From the NCBI RefSeq assembly GCF_030294945.1, contig NZ_AP018448.1:1364001-1428000 (forward strand): DNA of 64,000 nt. Reading direction: 5' to 3'. The stretch comes from Streptomyces graminofaciens (GTDB taxonomy: Bacteria > Actinomycetota > Actinomycetes > Streptomycetales > Streptomycetaceae). Both the position numbers and the translations under genes were made by a program. Position 1 is the first letter of the stretch. Each line of letters starts with the position of its first letter. Of the stretch, positions 55,954 through 63,687 are shown piece by piece. The notes beneath the pieces are model-generated. The model was not told the origin of the DNA and did not search any database. It saw only the letters and a program-made list of their open reading frames with translations.

Positions 55954-55982
55954 AGTATGCATTGCAGGTCAGGGCATTGCAA
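55954..55982 (-). promoter_or_regulatory. Candidate promoter of the late unit, with GCATTGCA repeats
   Basis: On the minus strand: TTGCAA (55982-55977), 17 bases, CATACT (55959-55954). Two copies of GCATTGCA, at 55959-55966 and 55974-55981, cover the spacer and overlap both boxes, suggesting a regulator site. Start of transcription would be near 55947. Confidence 0.5.
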
Positions 55983-56017
55983 GGAGATCCGGTGTCAGGT
56001 CGGATCGGGAACGGCGG

Positions 56018-56320
56018 TCAGGTCCATTCCCAGGTCTGTCGGGCTGCTGCGGCTCGGCGCGCTGATCCGGCGAGGAGGGTGGCGAGCTGGCCCCATTCGG
56101 GGTTCATGGCCCGGCTGTTGGCGGCTTTGGTGAGGAGTTCACCGATCCGGCCGGCCTCGGCGGGCGGCGTGTAGACGGGGACGCTGAGGTGTCCGTCGAA
56201 GAGGTGGGCGACCTCGCGCCATTCCGTCCCGGTGAGTGCGTGGGCGAGGTGGGTGCCGAGGTTGCTGATGGTGAGTGCGGATCGGGTGGAGGGCACGCCG
56301 TGGCTGATGCTGATTCCCAT
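56018..56320 (-). CDS. Conserved Streptomyces phage/element protein (DUF7739-like)
   Basis: 100 residues from ATG 56320 (TGATG coupling). MGISISHGVPSTRSALTISN, LGTHLAHALTGTEWREVAHL, VYTPPAEAGRIGELLTKAAN and RRAAAARQTWEWT form a motif I have seen in many Streptomyces phages and plasmids, provisionally DUF7739. Function unknown. Confidence 0.68.
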   Translation of the reverse strand: MGISISHGVPSTRSALTISNLGTHLAHALTGTEWREVAHLFDGHLSVPVYTPPAEAGRIGELLTKAANSRAMNPEWGQLATLLAGSARRAAAARQTWEWT

Positions 56321-56544
56321 CAGGCGGCCTGCTTCTGCTGCCAGGCGGCGAGTTTGCGTTCGCCGTCGGCTCGGGCCGCGGCCTCGGTGGGCTGCGGGTC
56401 GGATTGGGCGAGGGTGTTGCCGGTGGCCGAGTGGATGGCGGCGGCGACCCACGTGTTGGCGGGTACGGCGAGGCCGCGGTCGAGGTTTGCGGGCATGCGG
56501 CCGTAGGACTGGAAGACGTCCCACTCGATGTCGGGCTGGGGCAT
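56320..56544 (-). CDS. Small hypothetical protein
   Basis: 74 residues from ATG 56544 behind a GGGAGAAAG site. MPQPDIEWDVFQSYGRMPAN, then LAVPANTWVAAAIHSATGNT and a C-terminal helix AARADGERKLAAWQQKQAA. Overlaps the next gene by one base. No family recognised. Confidence 0.62.
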   Translation of the reverse strand: MPQPDIEWDVFQSYGRMPANLDRGLAVPANTWVAAAIHSATGNTLAQSDPQPTEAAARADGERKLAAWQQKQAA

Positions 56545-56567
56545 TACTTTCTCCCTTGCTGGGGTGG

Positions 56568-56783
56568 CTACTTCCTGGTGGGGACGTGGCGCTGATCGGG
56601 GTCGTGTTCGGCGTGGTAGGAGGCTGCGAGGATCGCTCCGGTGCCGCTGTTGTAGGGCGTGTTCTGGAGGTTGGGGCAGCCGGAGCAGACGACGCGGAAC
56701 TCGTCGGCGGTGTGGTCGGCTTGGGCGTAGACGAATGAGCCGTCCGGGGCTTCGAGGATTTTGCTGATGCGTTCGAATGCCAT
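56568..56783 (-). CDS. Small Cys-pair protein
   Basis: 71 residues from ATG 56783 behind CAGGGAG. MAFERISKILEAPDGSFVYA, EFRVVCSGCPNLQNTPYNSG and AILAASYHAEHDPDQRH contain a CxxC and a pair of His, a zinc-ribbon-like pattern. Unknown function. Confidence 0.65.
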   Translation of the reverse strand: MAFERISKILEAPDGSFVYAQADHTADEFRVVCSGCPNLQNTPYNSGTGAILAASYHAEHDPDQRHVPTRK

Positions 56784-56802
56784 GCGGACTCCCTGTGAGC
56801 GG

Positions 56803-57273
56803 TCAGAGGGTGCGGGCGTGGGCGAGTGCGGCGGCGCGGTCGAGGTAGAGGAGGGGCTGGCGCGGGCCATTCCGGGCGTCATTCCAGCTAGGAATGGATT
56901 CGGCGCCGGAGAAGTCCCTCCGGATGGTTTCGAGGAGGATGCGGCAGGCGTCGTCGGCTGCCCCGCCGGTGGGTGCTTCGGCGCGGATGGCTCCGATGAG
57001 GCAGTTGGCGCCTTGTTCGTCGCGGAGTGCTCCGGTGCACCAGCCGCCGGTTTCGAGGCGGAGGCGGGCTTTGTGGAGGGTGGCCGCGACGGGGGTGGTG
57101 TAGGGGCACGGTGCGGGTTGCGGGGTGTTGACGGGGTTCCGGATGACGTCGGCCAGGTCGAGCGGTTGGGTGTTGATGCGGGCGTCGACGGCGAGGGCGG
57201 CGAGGGCGAGCCGCTCGTCGAAGCTCAGCGCGGTGGCGCTCGGAGCGGACGGGGCGAGCGTCTTGGTGGTCAC
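56803..57273 (-). CDS. DUF6197-like protein
   Basis: 156 residues from GTG 57273 (GTGA overlap). After a helical start the motif ATLHKARLRLETGGWCTGAL, EQGANCLIGAIRAEAPTGGA and IPSWNDARNGPRQPLLYLDR follows the small DUF6197 proteins common in Streptomyces plasmids and prophages. The assignment is from memory of the motif. Role unknown. Confidence 0.68.
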   Translation of the reverse strand: MTTKTLAPSAPSATALSFDERLALAALAVDARINTQPLDLADVIRNPVNTPQPAPCPYTTPVAATLHKARLRLETGGWCTGALRDEQGANCLIGAIRAEAPTGGAADDACRILLETIRRDFSGAESIPSWNDARNGPRQPLLYLDRAAALAHARTL

Positions 57274-57455
57274 GGCTGGGCCTTTCCGCTGCCCTTGCAT
57301 TCGCCGCAGTTGGCCTTGATCTGCTTGCCGCCGAATGCGCTGTAGAGGACGCCGTTTCCGGTGCAGCACCAACACGGGCCTCGTGCTTGCGCTTCGGCGG
57401 GTGAGACGGTTCCGTTCTGCGCATCCCACTGCTGGTCTGTCATGGCGCGGGGCAT
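57270..57455 (-). CDS. Half DnaJ-type zinc finger protein
   Basis: 61 residues from ATG 57455. Two CxxCxGxG units, CWCCTGNG and CGECKGSGK, separated by 19 residues, are exactly half of the DnaJ cysteine-rich domain. Coupled to the DUF6197-like gene. Probably a single-zinc protein in DNA or protein binding. Confidence 0.65.
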   Translation of the reverse strand: MPRAMTDQQWDAQNGTVSPAEAQARGPCWCCTGNGVLYSAFGGKQIKANCGECKGSGKAQP

Positions 57456-57541
57456 GATGGGGGTCTCCTGGTTCGCTGGTTCGGGCTGGGTGGGTGGGGC
57501 GCCCCTGGTTGCTGGCAGGCTGGTGGGGCGCCCCGGCTTGG

Positions 57542-57709
57542 TTAGCCGCGCTGGCGGCGCATCTCGGCCTTGATGTCCTCGTTGGACGCCCCCGCGTCGA
57601 GGGCGCGGCCGACCGCGCGCATCACCTCGCGCGGGTCGGTGAGGCAGTCCGGGCCGCCGTGCGCGAGCACTTCACGGGCGGCTTCTTCGATTGCCTGCTG
57701 TCGATCCAT
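57542..57709 (-). CDS. 55-residue hypothetical protein
   Basis: ATG 57709 is preceded by AAAGGACACGAA. The protein MDRQQAIEEAAREVLAHGGP continues with CLTDPREVMRAVGRALDAGA and ends in a helix EMRRQRG. Helical and clearly coding by codon bias. No family recognised. Confidence 0.62.
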   Translation of the reverse strand: MDRQQAIEEAAREVLAHGGPDCLTDPREVMRAVGRALDAGASNEDIKAEMRRQRG

Positions 57710-57730
57710 TTCGTGTCCTTTCAGTCGTTG

Positions 57731-58138
57731 TCAGACGCGCCAGGTTCCGAGGGGGCGCCGCTTGCGCGGGTCACTGCCCTGGTTGGCCCGCTTCTCCAGT
57801 CCGCGGAGTTCGGCTTCGTCAAGGACGCCCTCGTAGTCGTTGCTACCGAGGGGCCCGGCGACCTGCCGCGGCGGGGTGGCGACGTTGCGGACGCCGGCCG
57901 GGGGCTGCTCGTAGACGGGGCCCCAGTTCTGGCAGAGCTGGACGGCGTCCATGCTCCCGTTGGTGCAGGGGGTGCCGGTGAACGGCCGCCGCTGCGTGAA
58001 GGTGATCTCGCTGTACAGCTGGGAGTCTTCGTAGGGGGCGAGGTTGGTGGCCATTTCGTACAGCACGTAGTAGGACTTGCCGATCTGCGCCTGTCGGGCG
58101 AACTTCTTGGCCTCGTTGGGCTGCCAGCACTTGGACAT
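57731..58138 (-). CDS. Hypothetical protein downstream of the translocase gene
   Basis: 135 residues from ATG 58138, after a CGGAGAAGATCACCC leader. MSKCWQPNEAKKFARQAQIG, YYVLYEMATNLAPYEDSQLY and FTGTPCTNGSMDAVQLCQNW suggest a small soluble alpha/beta protein. The C-terminal part is basic. First gene after the CTGCTCAG repeat array; a transfer-related role is possible. Confidence 0.62.
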   Translation of the reverse strand: MSKCWQPNEAKKFARQAQIGKSYYVLYEMATNLAPYEDSQLYSEITFTQRRPFTGTPCTNGSMDAVQLCQNWGPVYEQPPAGVRNVATPPRQVAGPLGSNDYEGVLDEAELRGLEKRANQGSDPRKRRPLGTWRV

Positions 58139-58181
58139 GGGTGATCTTCTCCGTTTCGGGTTTGTGGTGGTTTGTTCTTGC

Positions 58182-58340
58182 TGCTCGGGGCTGCTCAGCG
58201 GCTAAAGGTGCAGGTCAGGGCTGCTCAGGTTCCTGCTCACGTGCCGCTCAGAGCAGTTGTTGAGCAGGCCCTGAGCGGCAGCCTGAGCGGCTGTGACCTG
58301 CGGGTTTGCGGCGTGAGCAGGGCTGAGCAGGTCCTGATCA
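58182..58340. repeat. CTGCTCAG/CTGAGCAG repeat array, candidate clt (cis-acting transfer locus)
   Basis: The 225-bp gap 58139-58363 right after the translocase stop carries about twelve copies of an 8-bp motif. In plus orientation, CTGCTC(AG) occurs at 58181, 58191, 58221 and 58233, and CCGCTCAG at 58244. The complement starts at 58250, 58260, 58270, 58282, 58313, 58322 and 58333 as (C/T)TGAGC(A/G)G-type copies. The polarity switches once, near 58250. TraB proteins of Streptomyces plasmids bind 8-bp repeats in clt, which in pSVH1 lies just downstream of traB. The same layout here is the basis of the call. Confidence 0.6.
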
Positions 58341-58363
58341 GGGGTGCATACTTCGCGTAACGG

Positions 58364-60598
58364 TCACAGCAGGTGGCGGAGACGATCACGCTTGAAGCCG
58401 CGCGGATTGGCCTCCTCGCCGATCTGGCCGAGCGTGATCGGGGCGCCGGCGCCCGCATCCTTCAGCAGCGCCTTCAACTGGTCGACCGGCAGTTCGCCGT
58501 AGGCCTCGGGGTCGTACTCGCGGAGCGCCCGGAGAAGCACCTCGGTCTTCATCCGGTCGACCCCGGCCTTCTCCATGACGGCTACCGCGTCCTCGACGGC
58601 GGTACGAGCAGCGCCGTCCGTCAGCGGGTCGGCCTCGGCAGGCTGAGCTCCGCACAGCCTCAGCAGCGCATCCCAGGTGAGCAGTTTGACCGGGGCGTCC
58701 TTCTTGATGTTGCCGTCGTTGTCGTAGACCGCCTCGACATACTCGGGCAGGTCCACGCCACGCATGGCGTCGAGACTGTCCTGGTCGGGCTCGACCAGCC
58801 CGGCTTCCAGGCGCTCCTCGGCGAGCTTACGCAGGGTGGCGGACGGGGTTTCGTGGATGGCGTACTCGATCGGCTCGTCGGGCCGGCCGGGGACGCCTTG
58901 GATGTAGATGTGACCGGCGTCCTTGGGGTCGGTGTCGGTGGCCGGGGACAGCTTGTGCGGCAGGTAGCCCTCGTTGACGGAGCCGTCGCCGAACACGGCG
59001 CGGGTGTCGCCGACCTTGCAGGGGCCGACCGCCTTGAGGGCGACCATCTGCGCGAAGTTCTCGCCGAGGTAGCCTTTCTGACCGCCCTGTGAGGCGATCT
59101 CGACCTCGATGAGTTCCTTGCGGCCGACGAGCAGCAGGTCGAACGCAAGCTTCTTCGCCAGCTCGGTGGCCTTCGGGAACTCGTCGAAGAAGATCGTCAC
59201 GGCGGGATGCTGGGCGCTGGCCTTCCACTTCTTGCCCATGCCGAGCTTCTGCCGCAGTCGGGCACGGGCCTTCGACATGACCAGGAAGAACAGCAGGACA
59301 GCTTCGATCTGCTCGTTGGTACGGGCGGTGATCCGCACGCAGTCGCCGAGGTCTTCGAGGCCGTCGCCGTGCGGGTCGAGGTCGATGGTGATGTTGTCGT
59401 AGCAGGCCGTCGTACCCTCGGCCAGCCCCTGGAGGATGCCGGTCTTGCCGCCACCCGAGGCAGCCACCCACAGGCCCATGACGCCGGCCAGCGAAAGTTC
59501 CAGCGGGTCACCGCCGACGGAGGTTCCGATACGGAACTTGTCAGTGATCGACATCGACTTGGGGGCGCGGTAGGGCAGGCCGGGCGCGGTGGCGAACGGG
59601 TCACCGTCGACGAGTCGCAGGATGGCGCACGCCCGCCGGGCCTTGATCGGCTGCGGTCGGACTCCGTTGGCCGGCAGGTCGAACTTGGTCTCCAGGTCAC
59701 CGCTCTTCACGATGATGGCCTCGGGAGTGCCTTCGCTGACACGGACGGTGCACTGCCAGCCCCACGGCTGCCGCTGCACGTCCGACACCTCGACGATCGG
59801 CACATTCTCCGCCCGGGCCGCCAGCAGCACGCACTGAGCGGCCTGGTCAGGGGTGCGCACGTTACGGATGGGGAACGGCTTGGCGCCTTCGGGCAGTTGC
59901 TCGACGGACATGACGACGTTCCCGCCGACGATCGGCGCCGCACCCCCGGCCGGCTCCGCCAGGAACGTGGCGGGCAGGGCCGGGGTCTGGGCGAAAGGGG
60001 CCGCGGCCTCCTGGTCCTCAACATGCGGGCGGGACAGGAACCACCAGCCGAACCCGGCCGCGGGAATCGACAGCAGGAGCAGGCCGGGCTCGGTGGAAAC
60101 GCCGTGCAGGTAGGCGTAGCCGCCGGCCAGAACAGCGCCGACACGGGTCGCCTTCTTCATCCAACGCGCCTGGTCGACCTCTTTACCTGTGGGCGGGGTG
60201 ACGGCGATCATCGGGCCTTCGGTGGCCCGGGTCTCGACTCGGGCCTGCAGCGCGGCGAGCTCTCCCCGGATGCGTTCCACCTGCGGGGTTGTTTCCTTGC
60301 CCTGCCGGGCGGCGTCCACGCGGGCCTCTGCGAGACGGCCGTTGACGCGGCCGACTTCACGCAGCAGGTGGTCGTCCTGCTGCTGGGCCTTGCGCCGCTT
60401 GGCGTCGACGACGCGCTCGGCAAGCTCGTGGTCGTCGAGGTCGGCGGTGGCGAACCAGTCGCGGAGTCGGCGGCCGGCGTTCTGCTTCTGCCCGTCGAAG
60501 GCGGTCTTGGCTTTCGCCTTGTGCTCGTCCCAGCGACCGCCGTCCTGGGTGGTCTGGGCTGCGACCGGCTGGCCGGGCTGCTGAATTTCGGTGGCCAC
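58364..60598 (-). CDS. FtsK/SpoIIIE-type DNA translocase, TraB-like
   Basis: 744 residues from ATG 60598. Coiled-coil N-terminus (to about 125), two membrane segments (about 153-168 and 171-190), then the motor: Walker A AASGGGKTG at 379-387 and Walker B VTIFFDEF at 467-474. The C-terminus has a winged-helix-sized domain (KTEVLLRALREYDPEAYGEL, GAGAPITLGQIGEEANPRGF). This is the plan of Streptomyces TraB, which pumps double-stranded DNA between mycelia. No chromosome-segregation partner is nearby. A role in phage packaging is unlikely, as TerL is present. Confidence 0.87.
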   Translation of the reverse strand: MATEIQQPGQPVAAQTTQDGGRWDEHKAKAKTAFDGQKQNAGRRLRDWFATADLDDHELAERVVDAKRRKAQQQDDHLLREVGRVNGRLAEARVDAARQGKETTPQVERIRGELAALQARVETRATEGPMIAVTPPTGKEVDQARWMKKATRVGAVLAGGYAYLHGVSTEPGLLLLSIPAAGFGWWFLSRPHVEDQEAAAPFAQTPALPATFLAEPAGGAAPIVGGNVVMSVEQLPEGAKPFPIRNVRTPDQAAQCVLLAARAENVPIVEVSDVQRQPWGWQCTVRVSEGTPEAIIVKSGDLETKFDLPANGVRPQPIKARRACAILRLVDGDPFATAPGLPYRAPKSMSITDKFRIGTSVGGDPLELSLAGVMGLWVAASGGGKTGILQGLAEGTTACYDNITIDLDPHGDGLEDLGDCVRITARTNEQIEAVLLFFLVMSKARARLRQKLGMGKKWKASAQHPAVTIFFDEFPKATELAKKLAFDLLLVGRKELIEVEIASQGGQKGYLGENFAQMVALKAVGPCKVGDTRAVFGDGSVNEGYLPHKLSPATDTDPKDAGHIYIQGVPGRPDEPIEYAIHETPSATLRKLAEERLEAGLVEPDQDSLDAMRGVDLPEYVEAVYDNDGNIKKDAPVKLLTWDALLRLCGAQPAEADPLTDGAARTAVEDAVAVMEKAGVDRMKTEVLLRALREYDPEAYGELPVDQLKALLKDAGAGAPITLGQIGEEANPRGFKRDRLRHLL

Positions 60599-60621
60599 TG
60601 GCCTGGTCCTTCCGTGTGGGG

Positions 60622-60644
60622 GCGGGGCCCGGGCTGGGCCCCGC
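60622..60644. terminator. Intercistronic hairpin before the translocase gene
   Basis: GCGGGGCCC and GGGCCCCGC pair perfectly around GGGCT, in the short gap before the translocase start. It may limit read-through from the pilin-like gene. Confidence 0.5.
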
Positions 60645-60656
60645 GTCGACGAGTGG

Positions 60657-61112
60657 CTACAGGCCGCTGAGGACGTTGCCGAGGGAGCTGATCGCGGACT
60701 CGGTGAGGCTGTCGCCCATGGCGCCGACGACCGTCCCCGAGATGGCGATGCCGAACAGGGTCACGAGGACCGCGTCGCCGACCCGCATGGGGCCGTTCTT
60801 GACCCGGACGAAAACGATGACGCCGAGGACGAGGATGGCGACGATGCCGGCGCCGATCGCCCCGCCACCGGCCTGCGTCTGGATCTGCTCGCCGTTGACA
60901 CCAGCGGGCTGGCCGCCGACCGGGTTCTGCAGCTGGGCGCCGGAGCCCGGGTCGGTGGTGAGGCCGGACGGGTTCGGGACGGGCTGCTTCTCGGCGACCG
61001 CGACGACGGTGGCGTGGTGCTCCTCGGCGTTCGCGGTGATGACCGCGGGCCCGCCGAGGAGGGCAATGGCCGCGCCGCCCGAGACGGCAATCCGGCGAAG
61101 AGTCTGGTTCAT
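60657..61112 (-). CDS. Secreted two-TM protein with pilin-like (VirB2) architecture
   Basis: 151 residues from ATG 61112. Signal peptide with ANA cleavage at about residue 29 (LRRIAVSGGAAIALLGGPAV), a polar stretch of about 50 residues, then two membrane segments, GAIGAGIVAILVLGVIVFVR and DAVLVTLFGIAISGTVVGAM, joined by a short basic loop. VirB2/TrbC pilins have this topology, but also some Spd proteins. It lies between the Spd-like gene and the translocase gene. Confidence 0.68.
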   Translation of the reverse strand: MNQTLRRIAVSGGAAIALLGGPAVITANAEEHHATVVAVAEKQPVPNPSGLTTDPGSGAQLQNPVGGQPAGVNGEQIQTQAGGGAIGAGIVAILVLGVIVFVRVKNGPMRVGDAVLVTLFGIAISGTVVGAMGDSLTESAISSLGNVLSGL

Positions 61113-61135
61113 GACGGGGTCTCCAATGGGGTGAG

Positions 61136-62449
61136 TTAGCTGGCGTTCTCAGCGGGCGTAGGCGTGCGCTCGGCGCGGGCCTGGGAGCGGGCGATGGGGT
61201 GGTTGGGCTGGCTGTCGCCGGGCGTGCGGCGGGGCGGGGTTCCGCCGTTGTTGCGGCGCCCGTCGGGGGCGTTCGGGTCGCGCTTCGGCTTGGCAGGTCG
61301 TTGGGAATTGACCAGCGACATCGAGCCCAAAACCGGGGCGTCGGTGACGGTCCGCATGTGGGCCTGCGCTGCCCGCGACTGCGCCTCGATTTCGGCACGG
61401 ATACCGACCGTCTTGCAGCCAGTGACGAGGAACCAGGCCTCGCCCCAGATCTGCTCGGTGACGTACTGGGAGCCGCGGGCCGCGCGGAGTGCGTCGGCGA
61501 CATGCCACACGTCGTCGTGGCTGGCCTTGCGGTCAGCGTCCCTACGCGCCTGCTCCTCCTCGGCACGCTTCTGCGCAGCGACCTTCTCGGCGGCTGCCCT
61601 CGCGTCGGCAGCCTTCTTCTCGTCGGCCGCCTTCTTGCGGGCGGCGTCCGCCTCGGCCTTGGCCCGGGAGGCGGCACGGCGGTCGCGCAGCGACGGGATG
61701 CCGTCAGCCCGCTGCGCGATGCCGTGCTCATAAGCCATCAGCACGACCGGACCGCCGACCGAGGCGAGCGCACCGATGAGGCCGGCGTTGAATCCGATGG
61801 CCGCGTCGGTGAGTCCGCCGTACAGGTTCACTGCCGCAGCGATCGCCGCGCCGATCATGATGCCGATCCGGTAAGGCATCACGTCACGGCGGTGAGCGAC
61901 TGCCCACGTGGCGCCGAAGGCGAGTACCAAGGCGAGGCCCTCGAGGAGTCCGGGGGCGGCGACGAGGAACGGCCTCTGCGGGTCCCAGAAGTGCATGAAC
62001 TGCACCGGAGCAGCGATGATCAGACCGACGGCGTAGATGCCGCGCGCACCCCACTTCCACCACCGCTCCGCGCGCTCCTGCTCGGCCGCCTGCTGTGCCT
62101 CACGCTCGGCGGCTTCCTTCTCCGCGTCGGCGGCCTTCTTCTCCTCCGCCTTCGATTTGGCGGTCTCGGCGGCCTTCTTAGCGACGTAGGCCTGGTGGTC
62201 GACCTTGTCCTTCTCCAGGCGCATGGCGGCACGCTCGTTGGCGATGCGGTCCTTCTCGGCCTGCTCTCGGGCAAGAATCTGGGTGGCCTTCGCGTCGCCT
62301 TCGGCCTGGATGCGGAGGGCTTCGGCTTTGGCGGCGGCCTCGGTTCGGATCGCCTCCGCCTCGGCGTGCGCGACCGGGTCGTACTCGAACCGGGGCTCAG
62401 GCGAGGCCACGGCGCGGCCGTTGACCTTCTCGACGGATGTGGCGGTCAC
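61136..62449 (-). CDS. Spd-like coiled-coil membrane protein (DUF2637 region)
   Basis: 437 residues from ATG 62449. A long Ala/Glu/Lys coiled coil (about 20-125) precedes four membrane segments: GARGIYAVGLIIAAPVQFMH, LEGLALVLAFGATWAVAHRR, IGIMIGAAIAAAVNLYGGLT and AGLIGALASVGGPVVLMAYE. A second coiled coil and a winged-helix-like part (GSQYVTEQIWGEAWFLVTGC) follow, with a Pro-rich tail. The membrane part is the DUF2637 region of Streptomyces plasmid spread/transfer proteins. It likely supports spread of DNA within the mycelium. Confidence 0.8.
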   Translation of the reverse strand: MTATSVEKVNGRAVASPEPRFEYDPVAHAEAEAIRTEAAAKAEALRIQAEGDAKATQILAREQAEKDRIANERAAMRLEKDKVDHQAYVAKKAAETAKSKAEEKKAADAEKEAAEREAQQAAEQERAERWWKWGARGIYAVGLIIAAPVQFMHFWDPQRPFLVAAPGLLEGLALVLAFGATWAVAHRRDVMPYRIGIMIGAAIAAAVNLYGGLTDAAIGFNAGLIGALASVGGPVVLMAYEHGIAQRADGIPSLRDRRAASRAKAEADAARKKAADEKKAADARAAAEKVAAQKRAEEEQARRDADRKASHDDVWHVADALRAARGSQYVTEQIWGEAWFLVTGCKTVGIRAEIEAQSRAAQAHMRTVTDAPVLGSMSLVNSQRPAKPKRDPNAPDGRRNNGGTPPRRTPGDSQPNHPIARSQARAERTPTPAENAS

Positions 62450-62483
62450 AGCGGATCAGTCCCTTCGATGCTTCGGTACGGGT

Positions 62484-62672
62484 TCAGGCGGTGGCGGGCC
62501 GGTGTCGCAGCCAGAGCGCGACGGCGCCGAGGGCGAGCACAGGGCCGGGGATCATGCCGACGACCACGGCCAAGCCGGCGGCAGCAAGACCGATCGGGGC
62601 GGCCACGGCGGGCCACAAGCCGACGACGATCAGGAACGCGGCAAGAAGCGCCCAGCGGAGGATGCGGAACAT
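62484..62672 (-). CDS. Small two-TM membrane protein (SpdA-like size)
   Basis: 62 residues from ATG 62672. Almost entirely hydrophobic: FRILRWALLAAFLIVVGLWP and GLAAAGLAVVVGMIPGPVLA with a basic tail RHRPATA. Such proteins accompany traB in Streptomyces plasmids. Confidence 0.68.
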   Translation of the reverse strand: MFRILRWALLAAFLIVVGLWPAVAAPIGLAAAGLAVVVGMIPGPVLALGAVALWLRHRPATA

Positions 62673-62730
62673 GACGACCTCACTCGGGGTCGAATCGGAT
62701 GGGGTGGGTGGTGCTGCGCCAGTTCTCCTT

Positions 62731-62758
62731 GCCGCCCGACCTGGTGGGGTCGGGCGGC
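62731..62758 (-). terminator. Intercistronic hairpin
   Basis: GCCGCCCGACC and GGTCGGGCGGC pair perfectly over 11 bp around a 6-base loop, 13 bases after the stop of the 58-residue gene. Confidence 0.65.
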
Positions 62759-62770
62759 GCGGACAGCCGG

Positions 62771-62947
62771 TCAGCTGTGGTTGGCGTTGGCGTGGTCGCA
62801 GCTGTCGGAGCACTTCTCGAAGCGGACCCCCAGGAGCGGCCCGGTGATCTTGTTGGCGGCCTGGACGCCCTGGTCGCCGGCGACCTTCTGACCCACGCGG
62901 GCAACGGTCGAAGCGGCAGAATCGGCAGCCTTGCTGAACAGGCCCAT
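62771..62947 (-). CDS. 58-residue element protein with Cys pair
   Basis: ATG 62947 is preceded by GAAAGGAACCCTG. The protein MGLFSKAADSAASTVARVGQ ends in VRFEKCSDSCDHANANHS. The CxxxC and two His could bind a metal. I have seen this ending in other Streptomyces elements; no function is known. Confidence 0.68.
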   Translation of the reverse strand: MGLFSKAADSAASTVARVGQKVAGDQGVQAANKITGPLLGVRFEKCSDSCDHANANHS

Positions 62948-62996
62948 CAGGGTTCCTTTCGGGTTGGGGTTGGAGGCGCTGTTGCGGTTCCCCTCA

Positions 62997-63022
62997 CCGC
63001 CCGTGCGAGACGGGCCGGGCGG
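62997..63022 (-). terminator. Intercistronic hairpin
   Basis: CCGCCCG (62997-63003) can pair with CGGGCGG (63016-63022), or its inner part with CGGGC (63011-63015). It lies between two small minus-strand genes. Confidence 0.4.
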
Positions 63023-63030
63023 GCAGCCGG

Positions 63031-63222
63031 TCAGCGCTTGTTGATCGAGTTCAGGTGGCGGAGACCGCGCTCCAGCTCCTCGGCCGTGAACTCCTCGTCC
63101 AGCGCCTTACCGATGGCCGCCTCCCGCTGGCCGCTCACCTTCACCTGCACGGTGATCGCGGTGGCGTAGCGGGCGATCCGCTCGTCGCTCCAGCCCGGCT
63201 TGTTGCTGGTCGCACGCGGCAT
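63031..63222 (-). CDS. Small basic hypothetical protein
   Basis: 63 residues from ATG 63222 behind GGAAGGATC. MPRATSNKPGWSDERIARYA, then VSGQREAAIGKALDEEFTAE and ELERGLRHLNSINKR, two amphipathic helices. No family recognised. Confidence 0.65.
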   Translation of the reverse strand: MPRATSNKPGWSDERIARYATAITVQVKVSGQREAAIGKALDEEFTAEELERGLRHLNSINKR

Positions 63223-63313
63223 AACAAGATCCTTCCGATCGGCGAATAGGGGATGGTGCAGTGCCCTGGTCTGCTGTCGAGGCGTAGGCCCTGGTTCGGC
63301 CTGGCGGGGCTGG

Positions 63314-63351
63314 GCCGTGGCGGCGGCCGGGGGATGTACCGCCGCCACGGC
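63314..63351 (-). terminator. Intercistronic hairpin, 13-bp perfect stem
   Basis: GCCGTGGCGGCGG and CCGCCGCCACGGC around a 12-base loop CCGGGGGATGTA. It lies between the stop at 63366 and the start at 63222 on the minus strand. Confidence 0.65.
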
Positions 63352-63365
63352 GTCTCGGGGCCGGA

Positions 63366-63596
63366 TCAGGCTGCGGCCGGGTAGTCGAAGCCGTTCAGCT
63401 CGTCGGCCAGCTCGGGGTCGGCGACCTGGCGGATCTGCCGCATGCGGGCCAGGTCGCCGTCGGCGCGGGCCTTGGCGTACTCGCCGAACAGGTCGCTGAT
63501 GCTGAGGACGGTGGCCTCGGCCACGGTCGTGTTGGCGCGGGCCTTCCGGCCCAGCTCGGTGGCGCCCAGGTCAGCGGAGATCAGGTACGGGGACAT
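63366..63596 (-). CDS. Small hypothetical protein
   Basis: 76 residues from ATG 63596. MSPYLISADLGATELGRKAR, then ATVLSISDLFGEYAKARADG and MRQIRQVADPELADELNGFD, helical. Coding by codon bias; no family recognised. Confidence 0.65.
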   Translation of the reverse strand: MSPYLISADLGATELGRKARANTTVAEATVLSISDLFGEYAKARADGDLARMRQIRQVADPELADELNGFDYPAAA

Positions 63597-63637
63597 GGCT
63601 GGTGAGCCCTCTCGGGTTGGTTCGGGTGGGGTGGGGA

Positions 63638-63687
63638 GCCGCAGGCGGCGGGGCCGCGGGGGATGTGGTCATCCCGCCGCCTGCGGC
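63638..63687 (-). terminator. Intercistronic hairpin, 15-bp perfect stem
   Basis: GCCGCAGGCGGCGGG and CCCGCCGCCTGCGGC around a 20-base loop that also contains GGGGGATGT, as in the hairpin at 63314. Confidence 0.7.
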
